DNA of 64,000 bases from CAZDDI01 sp964504195 (GCA_964504195.1 CAZDDI010000001.1:372001-436000); one strand, 5' to 3'; positions 1-9,110 are shown, counted from the stretch's first letter. The notes: generated from the letters alone by a model not told the origin. Made by a program: numbers and translations.

Positions 1-43
1 GTGAGTGGGATAGATTCTAAGTGTGATGGGGAGCATAAGGGTT

Positions 44-469
44 ATGAATGTAGAACAAATTGTGGCGGCGCTGCAAGCCGCGTTTCCCGATGCCGATTTG
101 GCACCGCGCATGGTGCCGCTTGACGACACCTTCGTTACTATCCCTGCCGAGGGACTGCGCCGTGCCGTGCAAGTGCTGTTGGAAGACTGCGGGGTATGGC
201 ATCTTTCTACCATCACGGGATTGGATACGGGCGAGCAAGTGGAGCTGCTGTACCACTTCTGGGAAGTGCATGGATTGACACTGCGCGTGGAGTTGCCTTA
301 TGATATGCTTCACATCGCCAGCATCACAGACCTGATCCCCGGCGCAGCCTTCTACGAGCGAGAAATCGTCGAAATGCTCGCTGTAACTGTGGATGGATTG
401 CTCGATTTACGCCCGCTGCTGCTCCCCGACGATTGGGATGGCAGCGCACCATTGCGGAAAGGCGCGTAA
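44..469 (+). CDS. Group 4 [NiFe]-hydrogenase subunit, NuoC (30-kDa) family
   Basis: This ~141-aa protein resembles the NuoC/30-kDa subunit of complex I and its counterpart in membrane-bound group 4 hydrogenases. The core around residues 50-135 carries the family pattern (HLSTITGLD, VELLYHFW, LRVELPYD, a block ending in FYEREIVEM). The family sits in the peripheral arm and helps hold the catalytic and FeS subunits. A GTG at 23 is in frame, but the ATG at 44 has an AAGG about five bases upstream, so I start there. It lies 52 bases before the hydrogenase large-subunit gene and is probably in the same operon. The electron-transfer small subunit is not in the window and presumably lies upstream. 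Confidence 0.8.
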   Translation: MNVEQIVAALQAAFPDADLAPRMVPLDDTFVTIPAEGLRRAVQVLLEDCGVWHLSTITGLDTGEQVELLYHFWEVHGLTLRVELPYDMLHIASITDLIPGAAFYEREIVEMLAVTVDGLLDLRPLLLPDDWDGSAPLRKGA

Positions 470-521
470 GCGAGAAAGCGATTGTCATGCACCCTTTGCC
501 TATTCACCATTGGAGTAATCT

Positions 522-1604
522 ATGACTCAAGTAACCATTCCTATCGGGCCACAACATCCGTTGTTGAAAGAACCCCTCTCATTTTTACTGAAAGTGGAGG
601 GCGAAGAAGTCCTCGATAGCACATTGCGCCTGGGCTACGTCCATCGTGGCATCGAGCGGCTGTGCCAGGAGCGCACGTATGTGCAGGCTGTACATCTCAT
701 CGAGCGCGTCTGCGGTATCTGTTCCCACATCCACACCACCACCTATTGCCAGGGCGTAGAGGCGCTGGCCGGGCTGGAGGTGCCCCCGCGTGGCCTGTAC
801 TTGCGCGCGTTAATGTGCGAGCTGGAACGCATCCACAGTCACCTGCTCTGGCTCGGCGTGCTGGCGAAGAACATGGGCTACGATACTGTCTTCATGTATG
901 CCTGGCGCGATCGGGAGATTGTGCTGGACATCATGGAGGAACTCTCCGGCGGGCGGGTCTCCCATGCCGTCAATGTCATCGGTGGGGTGCGGATTGATCT
1001 GGATACGACGCACGCTACTTCGATCATGCAACGTCTCAATAAATTGGAAGAACAGGTAGAAAAGGCATTGCTCTTGATTGAACACGAGCCATCGCTCAAG
1101 GCGCGGACGCAGGGCGTGGGGATGCTTTCGGCGGAGCAGGTGCATCGCTACTGTGTAGTAGGGCCGGTAGCGCGTGCTTCTGGCGTGGATGTGGATTTGC
1201 GTCGTGATTACCCGCGCCCGCCATACGATCAGCTCAAGTTCAAGGTCATCACGCACCCGGCGGGTGACGTGTGGGCGCGCACGCTGGTACGATCGGCGGA
1301 AACCCGCGAGAGCCTGCATCTGTGCCGCCAGATTCTTGCGCAGCTGCCCGATGGGCCAACTTCGGTGGCGGCTAAGCGGCGCATCCCGACCGGTGAAGTC
1401 GTAAGCCGCTCCGAAGCGCCGCGCGGCGAGGTGATCTACTACATCCGCAGCGACGGCAGCGACAAGCCCGCACGGCTCAAAATCCGCACGCCTTCGCTGA
1501 CTGCGCTCATTACGCTGGCGGATCAGCTGCGCGGCGTCAATATCGCTGATGTGCCGGTGGTGCTCTCCGGCGTGGATTTGTGCATCGCTTGCGCGGATCG
1601 GTGA
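522..1604 (+). CDS. Group 4 [NiFe]-hydrogenase large (catalytic) subunit, NuoD-like
   Basis: A 360-aa protein of the NuoD/hydrogenase large-subunit family. Unlike NuoD of complex I it keeps both nickel-binding motifs: ERVCGICSH with Cys64 and Cys67, and DLCIACADR with Cys354 and Cys357. A functional NiFe site is therefore expected, and the protein should make or consume H2 while coupled to a membrane arm (Ech/CooH/Mbh relatives). It ends three residues after the last Cys, so there is no C-terminal extension to be cleaved by a maturation protease, as in Ech-type enzymes. The start has GGAG eight bases upstream. The membrane anchor gene follows. Subgroup within group 4 cannot be settled by eye. 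Confidence 0.88.
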   Translation: MTQVTIPIGPQHPLLKEPLSFLLKVEGEEVLDSTLRLGYVHRGIERLCQERTYVQAVHLIERVCGICSHIHTTTYCQGVEALAGLEVPPRGLYLRALMCELERIHSHLLWLGVLAKNMGYDTVFMYAWRDREIVLDIMEELSGGRVSHAVNVIGGVRIDLDTTHATSIMQRLNKLEEQVEKALLLIEHEPSLKARTQGVGMLSAEQVHRYCVVGPVARASGVDVDLRRDYPRPPYDQLKFKVITHPAGDVWARTLVRSAETRESLHLCRQILAQLPDGPTSVAAKRRIPTGEVVSRSEAPRGEVIYYIRSDGSDKPARLKIRTPSLTALITLADQLRGVNIADVPVVLSGVDLCIACADR

Positions 1605-1690
1605 GCGAATCAGCGAAAAGGCGTAACGGCCAATCTTCACTTCAAATCACAAACTCGCAACTCAGCACTCAAAACGCGGAACTTAAAATT
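1605..1690 (+). repeat. Repeat-derived spacer between hydrogenase subunit genes
   Basis: The 86-base gap contains words of the window-wide intergenic repeat families (GCGAATCAGCGAAAAGGCG near 1606-1624, then phrases like AACTCGCAACTCAGCACTC). The same words recur upstream of thiI (50391-50430). The reading frame of the membrane subunit stays open through it, giving a spurious 37-residue extension. Confidence 0.6.
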
Positions 1691-2611
1691 ATGCAAGCAC
1701 TATTCAATCTCTTAATCTTCCCCGGCTTCGGGTTTCTGCTGGTATGCGGCTGGCTCTTCGAGTGGCTCGACCGGCGCATCCTGGCACGCACGCAGGGGCG
1801 TGTAGGGCCGCCGTGGTATCAGCCGGTCGCCGATTTTATCAAGCTATTGGCAAAAGAAGACCTGCTGCCTACTGGGGCAAATGCCACGGCTGTGACCATC
1901 CTGCCGCTGGTGTCGCTGGCGGCGGTGCTGACGGCCGGGCTATACATCCCCATCGCCGGGCACAGCGTCGCCAAATTTGATGGCGACTTCATCGTGATCC
2001 TGTTCCTGCTCAGCCTGCCCGCGCTGGCGTACTTCCTGGCGGGATGGGCTTCCGTGGGTGTCTATAGCATCCTCGGCGGCAATCGCTCGCTGTTGCAATT
2101 CTTTTCCTACGAAGTCCCTTTCCTCATGGCGTTGAGTGGCCCGGCGATTCTGGCCGGCTCGTGGCAGCTGTCCGACATCGCCGCGAATCAGGCGATAACG
2201 GGGTGGGGACTGTTTGCACAACCGTTGGGGTTCTTGTTGGCACTGGTGGGGCTGATTGGCAAACTCAAGCGTGATCCGTTGGATATTCCCAAAGCCAAAT
2301 CGGAGATGGTCGCCGGAGCGTTGACGGAGTTCAGTGGGCGCAAACTGGCGTTATGGCATTTGACAATGGATATGCAGACGGCGGTGGGGATTTTCTTGCT
2401 CGTCAACACCTTTATGGGAGGATCCCTTGCCTGGGGACCGCTCCCGGCGGGATTGCTCTTTGCACTCAAATCGCTGGCGATTTTGGTTGCCCTGTCGTTT
2501 ATCAGCGCGCTTTACGCGCGCTTACGCATTGATCAGTTGGCCTCGCTAGGATGGCGCGTGCTCGCTCCTCTGGCACTGGCGCAACTGGTGTTTACGGTGT
2601 GGATGGGGTGA
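1691..2611 (+). CDS. Hydrogenase membrane subunit, NuoH/EchB/HyfC family
   Basis: A 306-aa polytopic membrane protein with about eight hydrophobic segments, of the NuoH family that anchors the peripheral hydrogenase or complex I arm and contributes to the ion-translocation path. Family signatures are visible: an N-terminal WLFEWLDRRILARTQGRVGP segment, a YSILGGNRSLLQFFSYEVP stretch, and DPLDIPKAKSEMVAG with the conserved acidic residues. An upstream in-frame ATG at 1580 exists, but the extra 37 residues are intergenic repeat, so the start is 1691. It is the last gene of the operon here and is followed by a strong hairpin. No antiporter-like subunit is seen downstream. Confidence 0.85.
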   Translation: MQALFNLLIFPGFGFLLVCGWLFEWLDRRILARTQGRVGPPWYQPVADFIKLLAKEDLLPTGANATAVTILPLVSLAAVLTAGLYIPIAGHSVAKFDGDFIVILFLLSLPALAYFLAGWASVGVYSILGGNRSLLQFFSYEVPFLMALSGPAILAGSWQLSDIAANQAITGWGLFAQPLGFLLALVGLIGKLKRDPLDIPKAKSEMVAGALTEFSGRKLALWHLTMDMQTAVGIFLLVNTFMGGSLAWGPLPAGLLFALKSLAILVALSFISALYARLRIDQLASLGWRVLAPLALAQLVFTVWMG

Positions 2612-2617
2612 GCCATA

Positions 2618-2651
2618 ACCGTGAAGCGCGCACTGGTGCGCGCTTCACGGT
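2618..2651. terminator. Perfect 16-bp hairpin between convergent genes
   Basis: ACCGTGAAGCGCGCAC and its exact complement are separated by two bases. A short T stretch follows on the plus strand. It lies between the ends of the hydrogenase operon and the minus-strand ZIP gene and can serve both. Confidence 0.8.
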
Positions 2652-2662
2652 GCGGATTTTAC

Positions 2663-3562
2663 TCACTGCATCAGCAACAAGCTCACCGCCATCACCACCA
2701 TCCCCCCCAGCAGCCCCAAGAGACTTTCATGGCCTTTCCCGTAGGCCCGACTCGTGGGCAGCAGCTGATCCAAACTAATGTAGACCATGATGCCGGCAAC
2801 CCCGGCAAACAAAATCCCCATCACTTGGGGCGGAATGACGCCCCCTTCACCGCCCAAGAACAGGCGCAACGCCAGGTAGGCAATCCCCGCGCCGACAGGT
2901 TCTGCCAGGCCACTAAGCAAAGAATACAAAAATGCCGTACTGCGTTTGCCCGTAGCATAGTAAATAGGCACCGAGACGCTGATACCTTCGGGGATGTTGT
3001 GTAACGCTACAGCAAGTGCAATGGCAACACCGAGGGCAGGGTCTTCCAACGCGGACAGGAATGTCACCAGACCTTCCGGGAAGTTGTGGATGGCGATGGC
3101 AAGTGCTGTGAAGAGGCCCATGCGGAGCAACCCCTTGTGTTCGCCCTCAGCATATTGTGTGGCGGCGCGTGCGCGCGCCGGGTCAGGAATTCCATTGCAA
3201 TCTACTTGTGGCGATGAACCGTTGTGTAAAGGCTTAGTCTCCGCTTCTGAGGGCCGCTCGTGCGGATTCTGCATGTCGGGGATTAGCCAGTCAATCAATG
3301 CAATCAGCAGGATGCCGCCAAAGAATGCCGCCGCGTTAATCCAATTTCCCCAGTATTCACCATAAGCAGCGGCCAGGGCCGCACTCCCCTTGAAAAAGAT
3401 CTCGACGAACGAGACATAGAGCATCACCCCAGCAGAAAACCCCGTAGAGATGGACAGGAACCGATAATTAGTGCGCTTGGCAAAAAATGCTATCACGCTA
3501 CCGATGCCGGTCGCCAAACCGGCAAATACAGTTAAACCAAAAGCGAACCAGATATTATGCAT
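2663..3562 (-). CDS. zupT: ZIP-family divalent metal transporter (ZupT-like)
   Basis: A 299-aa integral membrane protein of the ZIP family (ZupT subfamily), which imports zinc and other divalent metals into the cytoplasm. About eight membrane segments are visible. The two metal-binding helices carry HNFPEG (about residue 160) and HNIPEG (about residue 190), the hallmark of the family. A hydrophilic loop of roughly 45 residues between TM3 and TM4 contains His, Asp and Cys. GGGAG lies upstream of the ATG. It stands alone, converging on the hydrogenase operon. Supply of metal for the hydrogenase is possible, but nothing in the sequence links the two. Confidence 0.88.
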   Translation of the reverse strand: MHNIWFAFGLTVFAGLATGIGSVIAFFAKRTNYRFLSISTGFSAGVMLYVSFVEIFFKGSAALAAAYGEYWGNWINAAAFFGGILLIALIDWLIPDMQNPHERPSEAETKPLHNGSSPQVDCNGIPDPARARAATQYAEGEHKGLLRMGLFTALAIAIHNFPEGLVTFLSALEDPALGVAIALAVALHNIPEGISVSVPIYYATGKRSTAFLYSLLSGLAEPVGAGIAYLALRLFLGGEGGVIPPQVMGILFAGVAGIMVYISLDQLLPTSRAYGKGHESLLGLLGGMVVMAVSLLLMQ

Positions 3563-3635
3563 GCTTTCTCCCTAAGAAAGCCTTCCATCGAATAGATGAA
3601 AAGGGTGCTTGTTGTTTCAAAAATTCAATACACTA

Positions 3636-4676
3636 TCACTCTAACGCATCCAATGGTAAAGCTTTAGCCCAATCTTCCGGTTCGATCCCTGGCGTCTCAA
3701 AAGGCATGGCCCGGTAGACTTGTGCCATCGCGTACTCAGCGTCATGTGCCCAAATACCTTCAAGTGATTGCTCCAACCATGAGATACACTCTGGTGGATA
3801 GGCGAAAAAATCGCCCGAGAACGAAACCGAGGCTAACCGCTCCTCATCGAATTGGGTAGCCGCGCGGATCAAGCCCCCACGGGCCTTGTGCGTACCCCAG
3901 TATACGGTATAGCCCTGGTTAGCACGCAACGGCGGGTAGCGTCCCCGCCGATAGAGCCATGCGGGAGAAAGCATCCGGCGCGCCAGGAAATCTGCTTCAC
4001 GGCGGAGCTCTGGTGTGAGCGGGGCTGGATCCAGCGTTCCTAATAGTGCCGCAAAGTGCATCTCTAACAAGTTGTAAATTTGGGTAATGGAGGGTGGCGT
4101 CTCCAACAATGCCGTAAGACTGGTCACACTACTTTCGAGATCCCGATAGAACCGATCGCCACAAGTTTCCGGTGGTAGATTGAGCACCCGTGTTGTCGTC
4201 GGGCAATCAAAATCCAGCAAAATCATACCCGAAAACACTACCGCGTTACCGATTTCGGCCATGCCCACTTCAGCAATCGTACTGCCATCCACCACTACAT
4301 CATGCCCTTTGCCGATTTCAGCAGGCAAGCCCAACGATTCATGAATCGCAGCCAGCGGTTCCAAAACCAGCTGGTAACGTTGCTCACGTTCACTCACAAT
4401 GAGCATGTGATTTCTAGGTAACACCAATTGGAAAAGCACTTGCTGTCCATCAAGGTAGTAGCTCCCGCCACCTATCTCACGGCGGAAGATAGGGATGCTT
4501 TGCTCCTGGCAGTAGTTCTGAGAGACCTCATGCTCGATATCCTGATAATAGCCCAGACATACGCCTGGAGATTCCGGAGTCAACAGCAAAAGGCCGCTCT
4601 GTCCCAATCGTGGCAGCGCATGATATAGCAGTTGCGAGTCTAACCAAGGTACTTTACCTAACCGATACAAGTCCAT
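3636..4676 (-). CDS. Lipoate-protein ligase A family (BPL/LplA/LipB fold)
   Basis: A 346-aa protein of the biotinyl/lipoyl protein ligase family. Visible signs are LLLLTPESPGVCLGYYQD, the lipoate-binding loop RREIGGGSYYLDGQQVLFQ, and a Lys/Asp-rich segment GKGHDVVVDGSTIAEVG that matches the lipoyl-AMP-binding region. The family attaches lipoate or octanoate to E2 and GcvH proteins. The C-terminal ~130 residues form an accessory domain. A longer start (4706) is possible, but GGAGG six bases before the ATG at 4676 decides for 4676. The loop is a variant of the usual RRxxGGGxVxHD, so octanoyl- or amido-transferase activity is an alternative. Confidence 0.75.
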   Translation of the reverse strand: MDLYRLGKVPWLDSQLLYHALPRLGQSGLLLLTPESPGVCLGYYQDIEHEVSQNYCQEQSIPIFRREIGGGSYYLDGQQVLFQLVLPRNHMLIVSEREQRYQLVLEPLAAIHESLGLPAEIGKGHDVVVDGSTIAEVGMAEIGNAVVFSGMILLDFDCPTTTRVLNLPPETCGDRFYRDLESSVTSLTALLETPPSITQIYNLLEMHFAALLGTLDPAPLTPELRREADFLARRMLSPAWLYRRGRYPPLRANQGYTVYWGTHKARGGLIRAATQFDEERLASVSFSGDFFAYPPECISWLEQSLEGIWAHDAEYAMAQVYRAMPFETPGIEPEDWAKALPLDALE

Positions 4677-4847
4677 ACTTGACCTCCAAGAGGTTGACCG
4701 CTTCACTTAACTCAGTAGTAATCCTATTATGCACCAGTTTTGTAAATTTGGGTATCTCGACTTTAGCGCCGAGAAAAGGGGCGTTTGGTTTTGTACGCAA
4801 CGCGACGCATAACCGGACTTTTCCCTTCGGAAAGAATCAATAGATTG

Positions 4848-4877
4848 TTGGCATAACCTTCAAACTGCTGCTATAAT
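4848..4877 (+). promoter_or_regulatory. Sigma-70-type promoter
   Basis: TTGGCA (4848-4853), an 18-base spacer and a perfect TATAAT (4872-4877) lie 33 bases before the next gene, which has AGGAG before its ATG. Confidence 0.7.
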
Positions 4878-4910
4878 AACAGATAAACCTGATCGTCACA
4901 GGAGAAGCGC

Positions 4911-5669
4911 ATGATTGTTGTTTCACGGAATGAACACAAACTGGTGCTAGCCGGAATCGGAAGTGGTATTTTCCTGATATTTTTAGGTCTCATCTTTATT
5001 GTAGCAGGATTTGCAGCCGGTGAGTCCACCACACTAACCTGTGTTCGCGATGCGATGCCCCCTTGCCAGATTCAACATAAGCTTTACGGTATCCCTACCC
5101 GCGCTACGCCGCTTGATAGTCTGACCGGAGCCTATGTTGAAGAAACCATTAATAACGAGGAAGGCGCTGTATATCGCATCATTCTGACTACCTTGCACGG
5201 GGAAGTCCCACTCACCAGGACATACTCTTCTGGTTATGAGGATAAATTCAGACTAGCCAGAGAAATCAATGCACTTGTAGATATCAACACACCTTACACT
5301 TTTAAGATTTCACAAACATCTGGATTGAACACGCTCCTTAGTATTATCGCTGTTCTGGCGGGCGGGGGCGGGATGCTTTTAGGACTACAAACGACCAGCT
5401 GCACTTGGACTTTTGACCGCACACAAGGGTTACTAATTCAACGCAGCTGGGGATGGAAAGGCCCACGCAGTAAAGAGTATGCCTTGCGCGATATCACAGG
5501 AGTCTGGGTAGCAGAACAGCGTAGCGATGACGATAGTGTGTATCGCATCGAACTAAGTATGGGAAATGGAAAAGTGCTGCCACTCACTAACTTTTATAGC
5601 TCTGGGCAAGGGCGTAAACAGCGCGTTGTGGATACTATCCTGAAATTCTTGAATTACTCCGATTACTAA
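4911..5669 (+). CDS. Two-TM membrane protein with internally repeated soluble domain
   Basis: I do not recognise this 252-aa protein. It has a membrane segment at about 12-36 and another at about 138-158. Each is followed by a similar soluble domain: GAYVEETINNEEGAVYRIIL then PLTRTYSSGYEDKFR in the first, and GVWVAEQRSDDDSVYRIEL then PLTNFYSSGQGRKQR in the second. The protein is therefore an internal duplication of a TM plus beta-rich module. In each module the pattern VYRI..L, then P-L-T, then YSSG is kept. It has its own promoter and stands between a minus-strand ligase gene and mutS. Function unknown. Confidence 0.7.
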   Translation: MIVVSRNEHKLVLAGIGSGIFLIFLGLIFIVAGFAAGESTTLTCVRDAMPPCQIQHKLYGIPTRATPLDSLTGAYVEETINNEEGAVYRIILTTLHGEVPLTRTYSSGYEDKFRLAREINALVDINTPYTFKISQTSGLNTLLSIIAVLAGGGGMLLGLQTTSCTWTFDRTQGLLIQRSWGWKGPRSKEYALRDITGVWVAEQRSDDDSVYRIELSMGNGKVLPLTNFYSSGQGRKQRVVDTILKFLNYSDY

Positions 5670-5742
5670 TCCCCCCCACAGGGACCGGAAGGGTAAAAGC
5701 CGGTTGCCTTGCTTGCTACTTCCCAACGAGTATAATGAAGGT

Positions 5743-8385
5743 ATGAGCGACGATACAACCCCTATCCGCAAACAATACCTGGCCCTGAAAGCCCAATACC
5801 CGGATACAATTCTGTTCTTCCGGCTGGGTGATTTCTACGAGACTTTCGACGCCGACGCCGAACTGGTGGCGGGGGAGCTCGATATTGTGCTGACCTCGCG
5901 CCCGGTGGCGAAGGGCGTACGCATCCCGATGGCGGGCGTGCCGCATCATGCCGTCGAGGGCTATGTGGCGCGCCTCATCGAGAAGGGCTATCGCGTGGCG
6001 CTGGCCGAGCAGGTGGGCGAACCCGACGGGCGCGGGCCGATGGAGCGCCGCGTCGAGCGTGTGGTCACGCCCGGCACGCTTATTGAACCGGCCATGCTCG
6101 ATGAAAAGCGACCCAACTACCTGACCGCCGTTGTCATCGCAGGCGACCGGGCTGGCATCGCCTACGCGGAAATCTCCACCGGCGAGTTCGGCGCGATCCA
6201 GCTCAGCGACGGCGGCGACATCCTCGCTGCCGCGCGGCAGGAGCTGGCGCGGCTCCAACCCCGCGAGGTGCTCTTCCCCAAGACCGGCTCGTGGAAGGAG
6301 CGTGCGCCCGATCAGCCCGAAACGCGCCCGGAAGAGGCGCTCGCCGGAACGCTGCCCGCGCACTTCACGCCCTGGGCGGCGTACCGCTTCGAGGAATCCG
6401 CTGCGCGGCAGACGCTCCTGGAGCATTTCGGCGTTCGCACGCTCGAAGGCTTCGGCTGCGAGGGGCAACCGCTGGCGGTGCGCGCAGCGGGCGCGATCCT
6501 GGCCTATCTTCAGGAGACACAGCAGGGGATGCTGCCACAGATTGTGGGGCTGGCGACCTATTCCACCGAGCAGTTCATGGCGATTGATCCGGCGACGTGG
6601 CGCAACCTGGAGCTCACGGAAACGCTGCGCCGCGAGAAGCGCGGCTCGCTGCTGGGCGTGCTCGATATGACCGTGACAGCGATGGGCGGACGGCGGCTGC
6701 TGCAACGGCTGCAACGTCCGCTGCTCGACATCCCCGCGCTGGAAGCTCGCCTGGATCAGGTGCAGGGCTTTGTGGATGACGGTCTGCTGCGGGCTTCCGC
6801 GCGCCGCTTGCTCAAGCAAACGCCCGATGTGGAGCGGATGACGAATCGCGTGACGACGGGCAAGGCCGCGCCCCGCGATCTGGTGGGCATCCGCGTCGCA
6901 CTGGAGATTGCGCCGGAGCTGCGCGCGCTGGTGGCAGAGGCGCAGAGCGCCCCCCCCGGCTTCGTCGCGCTGTTGGAAGGGTTGGAGGGGCTGCCCGATG
7001 TCGCCGCGCTGATCGCTTCCGCGTTGGTAGACGATCCACCGGCCCAGTCCAACGCGGGCGGCCTCATCCGCCCCGGTTTCTCCGCCGAGCTGGATGGCAT
7101 CCTCCTGGCGAGCCGCGATGCCCGCGAGTGGATCGCCTCGCTGGAGAGCAAGGAGCGCACCCGTACGGGCATCAAGAACCTGAAGGTGGGCTACAACAAG
7201 GTCTTCGGTTACTACATCGAAGTCACCAAATCCAACACCGACGCCGTACCGGGCGATTACATCCGCAAGCAAACGCTGGTCAACGCCGAGCGGTACATCA
7301 CGCCAGAATTGAAGGAGTACGAAAGCCTGGTGCTCAACGCCGAGGAGCGCATCAGCGAGCTGGAGGCACGGTTGTTCCGCGAGCTGTGCGCGCAAGTGGC
7401 GACGCGGGCGAGCGCGCTGCTCGCGCTCGCAGCGGCCATCGCGCGGCTGGATGTGGCGGCGGCGCTGGCCGAGGTCGCCGCGCGTTACGGGTACACCCGG
7501 CCCAGCCTCAGCCCCGCGCCCGGCCTCGACATTCGCGGCGGGCGGCATCCCGTCGTGGAGCGCGCGCTCAAGACGCCCTTTGTCCCCAACGACCTGCTGA
7601 TGGACGAAGCCAGCCGCATCCACATTATTACCGGGCCGAACATGGCCGGGAAATCGGTTTATCTTAGGCAAGCGGCCTTGATTGTGCTGATGGCGCAAAT
7701 TGGAAGCTTCGTCCCGGCGGAAACGGCGCAAATTGGCGTGGCGGATCGCATCTTTACGCGCATCGGCGCATCCGACGAACTGGCGGCGGGGCAATCCACG
7801 TTCATGGTGGAGATGGTGGAGACGGCGGCGATTCTCAATCACGCCACGCCGCAGAGCCTGTTGATTCTGGATGAGGTGGGGCGCGGCACCAGCACTTATG
7901 ACGGGATGGCAATTGCGTGGGCTGTGGTAGAATATCTCCATAATCACCCGGAGCGCCGCGCGCGCACGCTTTTCGCCACCCACTACCACGAGCTCATCGA
8001 GATGGAGGAGCATCTGCCGCACATCCGCAACTTCAATCTGGCGGTGGTCGAAGAGGGCAAGGACGTGGTTTTCCTGCACCGGGTCATTCCGGGTGGGGCG
8101 GATCGCTCCTACGGCATCCACGTCGCGCGGCTGGCGGGCGTGCCCGCGCCGGTCGTCCATCGCGCCGAGGCGCTGCTGGAGCAGCTAGAAAGCGGCGAAT
8201 TTCGACCCGGCGCAGCAACGCCGGAACCGTTCCAGCCGGTGCTCATCGCCAAAGAGCATCCCGTCGTAGAGGCGCTGCGCGCGCTCGATGTGAACAGCCT
8301 CACCCCGCTCGATGCGCTGACGAAGCTTTACGAGTGGCAGAAACTCGCGGTGGGGGAACACAAGGGGCGCAAGCCGAGGAAGTAG
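5743..8385 (+). CDS. mutS: DNA mismatch repair protein MutS
   Basis: An 880-aa MutS, the mismatch-recognition ATPase of post-replicative repair. Domain I has the mismatch-wedge motif GDFYETF near residue 30, followed by the connector, lever and clamp regions. The ATPase carries the Walker A loop GPNMAGKS (residues 631-638) and Walker B LLILDEVGRGTSTYDGMA. The C-terminal helix-turn-helix/dimer tail is present. An upstream in-frame ATG at 5704 exists, but homology starts at MSDDTTPIRKQY, with AAGG just before the ATG at 5743. Length is normal for MutS1. No mutL is adjacent. Confidence 0.97.
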   Translation: MSDDTTPIRKQYLALKAQYPDTILFFRLGDFYETFDADAELVAGELDIVLTSRPVAKGVRIPMAGVPHHAVEGYVARLIEKGYRVALAEQVGEPDGRGPMERRVERVVTPGTLIEPAMLDEKRPNYLTAVVIAGDRAGIAYAEISTGEFGAIQLSDGGDILAAARQELARLQPREVLFPKTGSWKERAPDQPETRPEEALAGTLPAHFTPWAAYRFEESAARQTLLEHFGVRTLEGFGCEGQPLAVRAAGAILAYLQETQQGMLPQIVGLATYSTEQFMAIDPATWRNLELTETLRREKRGSLLGVLDMTVTAMGGRRLLQRLQRPLLDIPALEARLDQVQGFVDDGLLRASARRLLKQTPDVERMTNRVTTGKAAPRDLVGIRVALEIAPELRALVAEAQSAPPGFVALLEGLEGLPDVAALIASALVDDPPAQSNAGGLIRPGFSAELDGILLASRDAREWIASLESKERTRTGIKNLKVGYNKVFGYYIEVTKSNTDAVPGDYIRKQTLVNAERYITPELKEYESLVLNAEERISELEARLFRELCAQVATRASALLALAAAIARLDVAAALAEVAARYGYTRPSLSPAPGLDIRGGRHPVVERALKTPFVPNDLLMDEASRIHIITGPNMAGKSVYLRQAALIVLMAQIGSFVPAETAQIGVADRIFTRIGASDELAAGQSTFMVEMVETAAILNHATPQSLLILDEVGRGTSTYDGMAIAWAVVEYLHNHPERRARTLFATHYHELIEMEEHLPHIRNFNLAVVEEGKDVVFLHRVIPGGADRSYGIHVARLAGVPAPVVHRAEALLEQLESGEFRPGAATPEPFQPVLIAKEHPVVEALRALDVNSLTPLDALTKLYEWQKLAVGEHKGRKPRK

Positions 8386-8396
8386 GGAAAGAGAGT

Positions 8397-8464
8397 CAAC
8401 GCAAAGGCGCAAAGAGGCAGAGGTTTCTGGAGTTTTTTCTTTGCGACTTCGCGGCCTTGCGTTA
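8397..8464. repeat. Intergenic hairpin repeat (CAACGCAAAGGCGCAAAG type)
   Basis: A stem-loop whose left arm is CAACGCAAAGGCGCAAAG and whose right arm reads CTTTGCGACTTCGCGGCCTTGCG (in two parts). The same family occurs at 39294-39362 and 41731-41805. It follows mutS and has an internal T6. Confidence 0.75.
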
Positions 8465-8496
8465 AAAATCCAGCATTTCACAGGGAGGAGAATCCC

Positions 8497-8913
8497 ATGC
8501 ACGAACGCACTATCTACATCACCGAATTTGACCAGCAGCGGCTTACCGCGCTGTTGGATGAGCTACAGCACTCCGGTTACGCCAACCGCGAGGCACTGGC
8601 CGCGTTACAGGGCGAGCTGAACCGCGCGCAAATCGTCGCGCCCGCCGAAATCCCGCCGGATGTCATCACCATGAACTCGACGGTGCGCTTGTGCGACCTG
8701 GACGCCGAAGAGGAAATGATCTACACGCTTGTCTTTCCCGATGACGCCGACCTGCCGGCAGGCAAGGTCTCGATCCTCGCCCCTATCGGGATGGCGATGT
8801 TGGGCTACCGTGTGGGCGACACTTTCGAATGGCAAGTCCCCGCCGGGGTCAGCCACTTACAAGTGGCGGAGATTCTCTACCAGCCGGAAGCGGCGGGAGA
8901 TTATCATTTGTAA
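8497..8913 (+). CDS. Rnk/GreA-type RNA polymerase-interacting protein
   Basis: A 138-aa protein resembling Rnk (regulator of nucleoside diphosphate kinase): a short N-terminal helical part and a C-terminal GreA/GreB-like FKBP-fold domain (about residues 50-130; VRLCDLDAEEEMIYTLVFPDDAD, SILAPIGMAMLGYRVGDTFEW). Such proteins bind in the RNA polymerase secondary channel. The N-terminal coiled coil of true GreA, with its acidic tip, is too short here, so transcript cleavage is not expected. GGGAGGAG precedes the start. Confidence 0.85.
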   Translation: MHERTIYITEFDQQRLTALLDELQHSGYANREALAALQGELNRAQIVAPAEIPPDVITMNSTVRLCDLDAEEEMIYTLVFPDDADLPAGKVSILAPIGMAMLGYRVGDTFEWQVPAGVSHLQVAEILYQPEAAGDYHL

Positions 8914-9110
8914 AACGTGAAGATTCGGGTATGTTTATCCGCGCATGACCAGCCACACGCAATAGAAGCCTTACCCGCATATCGCTCGTACTGCGTAAGG
9001 AGATGTTGTCTCTGTGTTCTCTAAAACTCTGTGGCTTTCAGGGGAGAGAAATCACGTTTCACGTTTTACACTTCGCGCTCTAATTGCACGCCTAATAAAA
9101 GGAGGCCACT

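Noticed and set aside
522..2611. Complex I (nuoCDH) operon
   Set aside because: Both Ni-binding CxxC pairs are intact in the large subunit, which complex I NuoD lacks.
2621..3004. Plus-strand frames after the hydrogenase operon
   Set aside because: They start within the terminator hairpin, lie opposite the ZIP transporter gene and have no ribosome binding site or recognisable domain.
5716..8160. Long open frame on the minus strand opposite mutS (814 codons)
   Set aside because: Shadow of the GC-rich mutS gene: composition is Arg/His/Gln-rich, no recognisable domain, no ribosome binding site. mutS itself is unambiguous.
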